Assembly (NCBI GenBank): GCA_037952775.1
Contig: JBANAY010000003.1
Location: 12,338,001 to 12,402,000 of the forward strand
Source: Clonostachys chloroleuca
Taxonomy: Eukaryota > Ascomycota > Sordariomycetes > Hypocreales > Bionectriaceae
DNA length: 64,000 nucleotides
Direction: 5' to 3'
Positions 41,528 through 51,745 of the stretch are shown piece after piece. How positions within the stretch are numbered: the stretch's first letter is position 1; every line of letters starts with the position of its first letter. A program made the translations under genes and the position numbers. The notes under the pieces were generated by a model. That model was not told where the DNA came from and searched no databases. It saw only the letters and a list, made by a program, of their open reading frames with translations.

Positions 41528-42782
41528 GGTCGTCGAGGCTGGGGAGCGTCGTATCGGGGGAGAGTGTAGAGATTATCGTAAACGGGCAGTCATTTCCAGG
41601 AAGTGGTCGCTCGTTCAAACTAAAGGAGTAACGAGAAGCCAGGAAATTATGAAGGCGAATACAGAAAAGTGCTGATAAAGGAGTGTCGATGATCGCTTCG
41701 AGCAGAAAAGGAGAGGAAAACAAAAGCTACACGTCCGCTCTGTTTCGTTCGTCGGTTGCTTTGCGATGCCTAGTTAGAATATTGTTATTAATATGAGGCG
41801 GTTTTTGGAATGGATCAAGAAAGAAGAAGCATTGAATAATTACCTACCTCCAGATACGCGACCCCCAGATCCCTGTCGCGAATGAGTGTCAGGAGTCGTG
41901 GCTAGCTAAGGGAGCTGTGGGACCAAGACAAACTGGGACGGCGTTTGATGATAGCCTTGGAGGTTTGGCTGTCTCTGATTGGCCCCGGCAGCTGTGTTGG
42001 AGGATGTGTCACTGGGAAGGCACCACTGTGGGTCTTGCCAGCTCAGCTGGATACGTCCAAGGTACTTCGTGTGGATGCGTGCCACTAGGAACCACCTTGT
42101 ATGTATTTCCACTGTATTCACCACTCGATGCATTGATTCGTCGACGGCGAAAGCAACCTCCCGCGAAGCTGTGAAAGCAACATATCGTCAACGTATGGAG
42201 CTACGATTGGTAGAGAAGAGAGCGGCCGATGATTGGCTTCCCTTCGAACTGAAGATCTCACTTGGACTAAAAATAGTCAAGTTAGGAAAGGGGCTGACAT
42301 GTGTGGCCTCATATATCATTTTCACATCTACTATCCTGACATGCAGTACATATGCATGTGGTTAACCCAACAGGAAAAAAGCAAGGCACCACAACATAAC
42401 CAACTAACCGACCAAGTCCATAGAAGTTTATTGAAGCCACCCCCGCCTATTCCCACAACAATTCTAACAGTCCGCAAACATATCAGGAGCCATAAAGGAG
42501 AAACAGCAGCTGGAGATCGTTTTCATTGTACCGTACCCAAAATTGTCACTTGTTCTACCAAACCGTGCATGATTATCGTGCTTCGTCATATCCTCCTGTC
42601 ATAATAGCTACTAGACAATATTCCCAGGTGGTCTAGGAGGCTCAAAACGCCATATACATCCAATCCACAGTTACCTTGGTCCCCCTTCCCTGCATACAGA
42701 TGTTGACAGTCCCAGCATCGCGCACACAAAGACCGCTACCCATAACGCCAGATGTGCCCCGCCCTAAAGCTTTTCTTTGCTA
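41528..42782. other. Spacer between dynein promoter and FAR1-gene 3' end
   Basis: About 1.25 kb with no supported gene. It contains the dynein upstream region and the 3' untranslated region of the neighbouring gene. Frames here are short and without family resemblance. Confidence 0.65.
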
Positions 42783-44105
42783 TCAAGCACTTGAATTGTT
42801 CCCAGGTGCCGGGATCCCGTCCAGAAGTCGCTCTCTTTGCACCATAACACGCTGATTGCAAATATCAATAAACATTTCGAATCGTTTGATCTGCTTGTCC
42901 TTCTCTTCAATTTCCAACTTGAGCTGGTCGATTTCTTTCTGTTTCTCTTCCTCGACCTTCTTGAGATCTTCTCGAGCTTTGGACAGTTGCTGGCGCAGCT
43001 CTGCCCTGATCTTGTCCTCCGATGAAGTCACCTGCTTCGTGTAAATGGTGGGTTGAGTTTCCGTAATGCCAGTCGAGGACTTTGAAGGGTTTCTGTTGAT
43101 GGCCGCTCGTGCATTGTAGATGTCCCGGGGAATCAGGTGGCAGTCCGGGTTGTCATTCTGCAGAATGGCCAAGGTCTCTGAAACGCCAGCGCCTACAACT
43201 TGTGAGTCTGCGTTACGAGCAAACTGCATCTGGGATTTGGGTAGGTCCTTACCACTCTCTTTGAGGTGCTTCACTGCTGTGACCATCTCGCTACTGAGCT
43301 TCCTAGCGGCTGGATGGTTTGATGGGCCCTCGCTGGGCCCGTGGTTGTGCTGCAGATGTGCTCGGTCTGGGCGATACCGGATCGTCCACTGCGTTCTCTG
43401 CTCGATAGCGAAGAACCCAAATGGACAATCGCATTTGCGTGAGGACGTTTTCCTCTTGCGAAACTCGGGGCTAACGCGATTCGGAGGCTTGCCAGCTCGA
43501 TCGCACACGAACAAAACTTTCTTCAGCCCCGGAACTGTCTTCTTTGATCTGCCAATGACAATAGCATAGCCGACCGAGGTACAATATTTCAGCACCGCTT
43601 TCTGGACCGCTTCAAGCGTGGGGTAACTACCACCCTCAGGAGGGGGAGACATTAATTCTCCCAGCGGTTGGCTTGGGATGTACGACGAGTCGTCCATCAT
43701 CTTGCTGGAGTCAATGGCAGTTGTGTCATCATCACCGTCCTGCTGGTTGTCGACCTCCATGTTGTCGCCCGCCTGATGTTCCTGCTTCGATACAACATCT
43801 TGCTGCTGAATCGCCTGTGGGGGGGCGGTTGCGTCAAGGTTTGTTGCTGAGGCGTGTGAGAGGCTCGTGAAGACTTGGGCTGAGCAATAGGCTGGGGTTG
43901 CATCTGCGCCTTTACCTGCTGGACCTGGGGAAGCTGCTGGGCTTGCTGAGGTGGTGGGGCCTGCTGCTGAGGCTGTGGTTGCTGAGGTGGGGGTTGGCGA
44001 TGATGGTGCTGAGGTTGAGGTTGGTTCACTGATGGTGCCGAGGGTTGGTGTTGTTGTTGTTGGTGCTGCTGCTGCTGCTGCTGCTGCTGTTGATGCTGCT
44101 GTTGC

Positions 44106-44137
<32 letters not shown>

Positions 44138-44510
44138 CTGCTGCTGCTGTTGCTGTTGCTGCTGTTGCTGCTGTTGCTGCTGCTGCTGCTGCAAATGTTG
44201 GTGTTGCGACGAATACTGTTGTTGCTGCTGGGGTTGATGCTGGTGAGTCATCTGATGTGGCTGCGACCGACTTTGGCTCAAGTGCTGCGAGTGATGTTGT
44301 TGCTGCTGATGGCTATGGGACTGGGCTTGTTGTTGCTGCTGCTGCTGCTGCTGTTGCTGTTGCTGTGGATGGGGCTGGTGAACTTGATGACCTTGATGTC
44401 CCGGATGTCCCTGGTGGCTAGAAACAGTCTGATGCTGCTGGTGAGCCTGATGAGATTGGTGGCTCTGGTGTCCCGGATGAGACTGGTGCGCAGGATGAGG
44501 AAGCCCCTGG

Positions 44511-44542
<32 letters not shown>

Positions 44543-44980
44543 GTGATGAGCAATCAGCGAGTCATGCTGAACCGGCTGTGGCATCGAGGTTGAGAACAGC
44601 ATAGGAGAAGGGTTGGCTTGGGGTGCAGGTTGGGGCATCTGCTGCCTTGGGGGAGCTGCCCGTTGCCGTGGAACATTGATAGCATTGTGTAGATGAGAGT
44701 TGGATGATCTCGAAGTGCCATTGGGGACATTTCCATTAAGCTGGGGGGTGAAGAGATGTTGGTGATATGCCTGCGGTGGAGGTTGAGCAGTGTAGGCGTG
44801 TGGCTGGTAGGGAGATCCTGAGTGGGATGCCGGCGACTGTTTATTCTGTTGATTCGTGTGAGGCGGAGGGAAGGCCGGATTTCGTCTGAGGTTGGCCTGG
44901 TTGAAGTTCAGACCAGCATGGGGGTTAGCCCCAGAAGGCCCCAAAGCCGACATCGCGGTGTGTTGTTCGTGCCCTGGCAC
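42783..44980 (-). CDS. Polyglutamine-rich FAR1-domain DNA-binding protein
   Basis: The first two thirds (from MPGHEQHTAMSALGPSG) are low complexity, dominated by Gln, His and Pro with several polyQ runs. The C-terminal part contains a FAR1-type zinc-finger region: VLKYCTSVGYAIVIGRSKK, FVCDRAG, SRKCDCPFGF and HLQHNHGPS supply the Cys/His ligands. A charged coiled coil follows (about 42890-43010) before the end APGNNSSA. The two parts lie in different frames. They join either by a 101-bp GT-AG intron (GTAAAG donor, CCCACAG acceptor at about 43812) or by a one-base indel in the seven-C run at 43816-43822. Both readings give the same downstream sequence, AIQQQDVVSKQEHQ. It is probably a nuclear regulator; its targets are unknown. 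A start at the second methionine (10th codon) is also possible. Confidence 0.75.
44048..44195 (-). repeat. CAG/CAA polyglutamine tract
   Basis: This codes for about 48 residues, nearly all glutamine with rare histidines, using mixed CAG and CAA codons. Smaller runs lie at about 44320-44370 and 44510-44545. Mixed codons slow slippage, yet length differences between strains would be expected. The complementary frames read as polyleucine and polyalanine and are not genes. Confidence 0.95.
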
Positions 44981-45093
44981 CTGTCCCTCGCGCGTTGCAC
45001 AGTCCGGCCGTCTTCACGGTGTGCCTTGCCGCCGCTCGCCGTTGTCTTGTGTGGTAGTAGTCGTCGTCGACGTCCCGTGCGGTCCGGTGCCGA

Positions 45094-45118
45094 GTCGTGT
45101 CGTGTCGTGTCGTGTCGT
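45094..45118. repeat. (GTCGT)5 pentanucleotide repeat
   Basis: Five perfect tandem copies lie about 115 bp upstream of the FAR1-type gene's first methionine, likely in its leader or promoter. Confidence 0.95.
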
Positions 45119-46434
45119 GACGGTTCGTATGGCAGCAATCAAGCCTTGTGTCTTAAGCCACTCGAGAGTCCCAGGTACGGGCTGGGAAAAAGGTCGACCT
45201 GGCTCGTTCGCGTGTATGCGGGCCTGATGGCAGTGAGCCAGGATTGGAGTTGGTCGATCGGTCAGCGAGGCGACGCACTACCCAAGTATCCAACACACGA
45301 TACGAGCAGCAGAGCCGCAAGGCCTAACAGGAAGCAAACCGAACCCTCGAAATGATCAACTCGTAACCCTCGAACTGGAAGCGACACCAAACCCACCGCT
45401 TGAGGTTTGCTTAGCGGTCGGAATTCTGGGTGCTGGACGGGCAGTTTTCTGGGGGTGTCGATAACTGTGGTGGGCAAGGAGAGGCGTGGAAGTGCGTGGT
45501 TCGGCAGAGGCGTGGGCAGAAGAACCTGAGGGAGGAGCCATACCATGGAAGGACACTCAAGGGAGAGGGGGAATCGGATGGGGGGTCACCTCCTCCCTGT
45601 GAGCCAGGCCCTGCTGCTCTATAAGGCCGGCCTGGCTGGTGCATGTTTGTCTGCCCGCCTGGTCAGGGAAAAATACGACTGCTGATCCTCTCTGGGCGAA
45701 TCAGCGCCTGTCTTCTCCGCGCCAGGCCCTAGCGACCGTCCAAAATAAACACGCTATGTCCCTTCTGGGACTAGTCCTGCGCATCGCCTCATAATGCACT
45801 ACGTACCTCCCTTGGCGCACCTGCAAAATTGCCTGTAAGAACCCGCTAAAAAGGTACTTTGAGGCCACTGTCTACGTTCCACTGCCACTAATATACAAAT
45901 CGCCATCGTGTTAACGCATCCATCCATCCCGCCCGCCCCGTGCGCACTCTCCAGCTCCCTACCTCAACGACTGCAATCCTGGCCCCTTGGACCTTGCCTC
46001 TTCGATCCATGCATGCTTTTGTCTCGCACCGAGGCCATGCATACATAACTACGTATGTAGTCCTGGTGCATGTGAATAATCAAAATACCTAGGCCAGGAT
46101 CTGAGGACCAACTCCGCCGTACCTACCCCAGACCGCACCAAGCACCAAGAATGCATTATTAAGAAAGTTTATGGGGCCAAAAGGTAAATGCAACAAATGC
46201 GGTGTGTACTGACTCGGCCTGATTATGGAATCCTTTCCTTTGTGGTCAGACAGCGTCACTCTTGGAGGACAAATCCTACCTGTTGGCTCCTTCCGCGGGC
46301 TCGGCAGATAGTGTAATTCTGCATGGTGCCAGACGACACCCTAAATGTAGATACTTGCCCCTCACCATCTAGCACCTTCATCCCATACAGCTTTTCTCGA
46401 GGCATTCACACATCTTACAAGGAATCATGACATG

Positions 46435-46450
46435 ATATATATATATATAT
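46435..46450. repeat. (AT)8 microsatellite
   Basis: Eight perfect AT units in the spacer, about 310 bp beyond the stop codon of the C2H2 gene. No function is apparent. Confidence 0.9.
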
Positions 46451-46761
46451 CCCTGTGGTGCGTAGCCACAACTGGATTCATTCATTTTTGTAGCCTGTTT
46501 TCAACAAAGCTGTTTTAGCTAGTTTATCCTCGTTTTATCCAAAGTCGAGGAATGTGTCTGGTATTATTACCACTGTCCCAATAAGCGCCCTATTAAAATG
46601 GTATCTTGCAAGAAAAAAAATCCCCAAAAACTGCAATGAGTGGTCGTAAACAAAAACCATGCTGATGAATAGACGGGGCACATAAAGCTCCCAAAATTGG
46701 AAAGAAGAATCGATCCGAAAGCAGAATATCCAGCAGATTGCTGATGAGGATCACACCTCCA

Positions 46762-49700
46762 TCAGGTTGAGATGTCAGGTCCCAGTCGTTTTCTTTTCGA
46801 TGGACGTCGGCTCACTTCCTCATCTCCATCTACAAAGTGGCCCTTCTTTATCTGATGCTGTCTGAGGTTGTCTGGGCGGTTTTTATACTGGCTCGTACAC
46901 CCTGGATATGGACAACGGTAGATCTTTGGTGGAGTGGTTGCATGCTGCAGCTTCTTATGCTTGGCCATGCTTCCTGGAAACCACCGAGGATCCCCCTCCG
47001 GACGATAGCCGCAGATTTCACAACAGCTATCGGATTCTGTCTTGGAACCATTTGTAGAAGCATGCTCTGGGGATGGCGGTGATGTTGCTGCAGTGGAAGG
47101 TACTGGGCCAGTCGAGGGGCCGTCGGGCGTGACAGATGAATCCGACATGTTTCCTGATTGAAATGTAAAGAAGTCGGCGTCGAAATCCGAGTCTCTTTGT
47201 AGATTATTAAAGGTGTCTAAACTTGGGGTGAGGGTTCGAATGAACTCGTCGATCGTGTCTGATTGCAACGTGGAATGGGTTGCATCGTTCGCTGGCATAT
47301 CCTTGGCTCTTGACATCCGGACAATTAACTCGATAAGTGAAACTCCCAGTTTGTGGTAGAGTAATCTCATCGAATGTTGATCCGAGATGATGGCAAAATA
47401 CAAGTCGACATGTGAGCGGACAGTAGGAACGAAGTGGTCAAAGTATCGAGCGGGATCAAGTGAAGCCTACGCGGTGCGCGGTGAGTATGTACTTTATCAG
47501 AGAACTACGGAAGCGAACGTTTCTCACCTTTCCAATATTCATCAGTTCCAACTCCAGTTGACGTGGAGTTGGCCAAGAGTTGGTGAGTCTCGAAGTCAGA
47601 AGTTCATTGACCTGCTCAATGAATGTCGTCGCGTCTGCATATTCTTTTACAAGTGCTTGCCGTAGGTACTGGACAGCAACATTGAATGACGGATTCTCGT
47701 GCAGGGAAAGGCTCGCCTCGCTAACGTGTTGGATACATAAATCGGAGTGTTGGATCTCGGTACGAGAAGACTCGTGAATGGCAGAATATTCTAGTTCTGT
47801 GAAGTGTTAGTAATGTCTCGTTCAGATGAGTCGTATTTATTTACCATCCAAAAAGAATCGTGCGACCAATACCAAAGAGTCATCAAGCGGGGACTCGCAC
47901 ACAGTGAGAGGTTCTTGCCCTTTGAGAGATTTGGTTCGCGAAGATATCGATGTTTTCCGGATGATGCCGACAACCTCCTCGTGCTTCATGTCGCTTGGTT
48001 TCCACAGTAGATCAACGATAGTAAGATAAGCTTGACGATCCTCTCGAAGTCTCGATGCATACGATACTGCTTGTGTGAATAGCTTGGTGCCTCGGGTTGG
48101 AGCATCCTTCTCATGAATGACGAGGTAGAACGAATAAATAAGGTGAACAAAACAAAGAATATCGACAGCCGAATCAACCGGAGTTCCATCTAATATTCTC
48201 TTCAGGGTTTCAAGGCCGGCAAGCCCGACAGCGTCCGGAGACAAGCTGCAGAGTTTGTCTACGAGCGGGTTCTGTTCAATAAGGCGGATTCTTTCCATTG
48301 ATTCCACAACGTGCATGCTAAGGGCCTCCCATGTAGTAGATACAAGCGAGTTAGCACTGGTATGCGGCTTCCTTACAGCTGGAATTTCGACATGGGGTGC
48401 GGGCGTCTCGGTCTGAATAAGGTCGGGTTGTTTGAGACCCAACTCAGCGGCCAGGTCAAGCGTGGATGAGATATCAAGCGTCAACTGAGGAGTGAAGAAG
48501 CTATCCAAGCTACTGGGAAGTGACTGAGAAGCATCGGGCATATCGATCATTGGGACATCGGCGGGAAGTTCTGCGAGCAATGTTGTTGGAACGGTGGTGT
48601 CTCCTTGCCAGTCCTCATTTGTCTCACTCAGTCCGTGGGGTTTGCTGGGAATATCGAAGGGTATCTCTGGATCAAATTCATCGGAAGGCGAAGTTAGGGT
48701 CGAATCCAACCCTGAGTGTCTGGCCCAATTACCCGACCAGACAGACATTGGGGAGATGTCATAACTCCCTGTGCTGGATGTGCTGTTGGTGCTCGCAGTA
48801 CTTGCGGTGGATCGGACGGACGAGCTTGGTGCAAGGTTCTTGCTTCGTCGCTTCTGGGCCCGATACTGGTGCAGCTCTGTAGCAGATGTGTACAGCTGGA
48901 GATTGGGTTTTCCGAACTCTCTACCGTGATTCTGGTTGATCAAAGCCGCTGGTGTAATTGTGGGCACTCTTGTTGCCCCATCATGGATCAAACCTGGACC
49001 TCCGATAATCGTCGAGGCAGACTCCAGTTCGGCAGGGCGGACTGTCGAAGGAAAGTTGGGTACAGCAAACACTGGCGGGGGAGTCGGCTGAGGTTGTTGG
49101 AGCGCTATCTCGGGCGGTGGCCCCTCCGGAGGACACAGTTCTTGGCCTCCGTCTTCCTCCAACAGTACATTTTCCAGAATGGTGTCGAGGGGCAGCTCGT
49201 GCGAGTCGATTTCATGAATCTCGTTGGCCTGCAACTCGATTTGTGGCGATCCTGTGGGCATGTCATCCAGGGAGTCGCGATAGCTCAGGTGGCCATCCTC
49301 AAACTCCAAGCTCAGGTCCAGTAGGCTCCCGGTCCTTGACCGATGGCCCAGAGAGCTGAAGAAATTCTTGGCCATGAACATAATCTTCTTCCTCTTACTA
49401 GACGACTGACGGCAGCATTTCTTGCACTTGGGGTCTGTGAAACGCTCGACTTTGGCACACTCATAGCACCAGTACTCGCCGGCGACGAGCTGGTCGCACA
49501 CATACAGATGCTGGAGCATCATTTCATGGTCCGGGAAGCGCTTGCGACAGCGCAGCAAGGGACACTCTCTCCTCTCCTCAGGCGTCATCCTCTGGCAGGC
49601 ATTTCGCTTGACGGCCGCCCAAACCATGAATCTGTTGAAAGAGCAGTCATCCTGTGACGTCTCGCGGGACCTGACACAGGGCGCGGGGGTGAGCGAGGCA

Positions 49701-49919
49701 GGTCCAAAAGGTTGACAAGAGGATAGAGAATATGGGGAATACATACACACAGGAGTTTTGCAACTGCTCATCGGTGTGATCGTGGGACACAATGGACGAT
49801 GCTGAGCTCGTTGTTGAGCTGGGGCGCCGCAGACCAAGACGCGGAGTTTGCGTCAGACGCCGTAGGGCTGAGGCTGCACCACCCGAGTCCTCCAGTGAGG
49901 ACCGCCACCTGCTCTCCAT
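46762..49919 (-). CDS. Large C2H2 zinc-finger protein, family unnamed
   Basis: Four exons are read. The first (from MESRWRSSLEDSGGAA) ends near 49740 and joins DDCSFNRFMVW at 49651; later introns lie at about 47797-47836 and 47480-47530. The N-terminal part has a cysteine/histidine cluster (ECPLLRCRKRF, MLQHLYVC, WCYECAK, CKKCC) that could bind zinc. The middle is acidic and Ser/Pro/Thr rich, then an alpha-helical region of about 250 residues follows. The C-terminus has two C2H2 fingers: CEICGYRPEGDPRW with KHKKLQH, and YRCPYPGCTSQYKNRPDNL with HQIKKGH, followed by a basic tail (RRPSKRKRLGPDIST) that may serve nuclear import. It is probably a transcription regulator of about 930 residues. I do not recognise a characterised orthologue. 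Confidence 0.82.
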
Positions 49920-51745
49920 TGCGTTTGTCTAACCAAGGATATATTGAATTGGTAGGTGTAGGGCTACAAGAGGGGAAAAGGTCGACGTCGAATCGATAGA
50001 GTTGAGATGAGATGAGGTGAGATGATCAGAGGGAAGTCTTATCCGCCACCACTCATGGCGCTGCCTGTTCGGTGTGGTTGGAGAGGGGTCTTATGCGTAG
50101 AATGTGCTCAGACAACGAGAAGGGAAAGGGAAAACAAGGCGCTAGCAATCACGAACATGCCCCAAGGCACGGGTAGACGGGCGATCGAGGCAGGTCCTAC
50201 CTATGGCTATGCTGGTCGGCGAGAGTGGCACGTCGGATCGAGGGTAGGACTCGTCAACCCCATCCAGGACTTGAGGTCTTGACCGGGGTGCGCGCCGGGT
50301 GTGTCAGTCGGGACACAGCTACAAAGTCAAAGCATGCAAGGTAGTAGGCAGGCAGGCAGGCAAGACACCATAGCACGAAAGCCCCAAAGCACCGGGCAAC
50401 AAACATGCAGTGCTCCCGGCCTGGCATCACATAATACTGTTCCATTGAGCCTGCTACGTGCTGCCGTTAGAGGGGAGACGGGGGACTCCGTTATCGAGGC
50501 AGCCCTGTCCAATCAGAAGGCGGCCTGGCGAGGCGGCCTGCGCAAGGCAGACTCAATGGTCCTACGGCGGTCTCGTAATCGCAGCCCCTTGGCCCAAGGC
50601 ACACCTCACCTCCTACACACAAGGTCACTCACTGGATTGGATGGCATTGTGTATGGCATGCAGGTAGGGGTGGGCTGCCCGCTGCTGTCCTCCACACGGC
50701 CAGCAGCCAGCTGCACGCCCCCCTCCACCTCCCATTCCCCTGCTCGCTTGCTTATTACGCACCTCCCTTGGCTCCCGGAAGCGTTCATCTTGGGCATTGA
50801 GTTGAGATGAAGATTTCTTAATCCCCATTCCTACACCCTCTCCCCGGATCGCGGGGAGTATTGGTGTAGCAAGGCAGGCCTGCAACCCAGGTGTACCCGC
50901 AGCCCATGAGGTCAAGGTTGGAGCCACGAAAAGAAGCAGAATCAATAGCCACTGTGGCACTTTAGTTCGCTCCTCAAGGCAGACAGCAGTAGGACCTACT
51001 GAGTTGGGGAGCCACCCTTGGTCAGCACGGGTCATGCTCATTCGAAAGCTGGCTTCCACCCGACGAAGTGACATGAAATTAATACCCCAAAACATCATCC
51101 TGCTTATTCTCGCGTCTGTGGCCTCTGGTATTGTTTCATTATTGAGTAATAATCATAAATATTTATGAATTAATATATTATTTATTGTCGTTTTTCATAT
51201 TACCGTGCCACTCTTATTGCAGAAAGCGCTCTGCTTATAATACATCGTGGTACTACTTCTTATGCAGAAGTAGACGTGCAGCTCCCCTGCCACATGTTCC
51301 GGGGACACCCTCGTTCACACAGCTTCCCGTGCCACACATTTGGAGTTGCTCCTCTCCCCGAGATCTGATAGGCTGGGAGCTAAAGTCATACATGCTGGCG
51401 GTGGTTTCAAAACGTCTAAAGCTCTTTGCTTGCGTTACCTCCTTGGGGTATTCCAATGTGGCCTGATGCGGCCATCTTCTTGGCTTATCCCACCCTCCAT
51501 CTACCAAAGTGCCATACTTGCAGGAGGCCAGTTTTCAGAAATAGAGCATGTACGTTAAATATAATATTCGCTTCAAGATGCTGCCGAAATATATATAAGG
51601 TATCTAGTATATGCAGATGACTCTGAATGGAGCCGCAAATGATCATAGGAAAATTGGAACAATGCTAGTCCATGAAACAACGACAGGCCTGGCACATGAA
51701 TGAGTGTGGTGACTATGGCTGTCGGTATGCGCTGGTGATGCTTCT
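49920..51745. other. 1.8-kb intergenic region with AT-rich island
   Basis: Contains the promoter of the C2H2 gene and the 3' side of the GRAM-domain gene. A (GGCA)n-like run lies at about 50347-50360, and an AT island with a 14-bp palindrome at 51131-51187. A 169-codon plus-strand frame at 50301 has no support. Confidence 0.65.
51131..51187. repeat. AT-rich island with palindrome
   Basis: About 57 bp almost purely A/T inside GC-balanced DNA. CATAAATATTTATG at 51154-51167 is a perfect palindrome whose arms extend imperfectly. No terminal inverted repeats or duplication were found around it. Confidence 0.6.

Larger units (their letters stand above)
44981..46761. other. Promoter region of the FAR1-type gene and spacer
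   Basis: About 1.8 kb. It includes a (GTCGT)5 repeat at 45094-45118 and (AT)8 at 46435-46450, and the 3' side of the C2H2 gene. No protein or RNA gene is supported. Confidence 0.65.

Noticed and set aside
43951..44421. 156-codon plus-strand frame rich in Ala and Val
   Set aside because: Another shadow of the same repeat, without domain or start context.
44045..44593. 182-codon plus-strand frame reading as polyleucine
   Set aside because: It is the complement of the CAG/CAA polyglutamine tract; its composition is fully explained by the repeat.
50301..50810. 169-codon plus-strand frame
   Set aside because: It crosses a GGCA repeat, has no recognisable domain, and lies in a spacer with no splice or promoter support.
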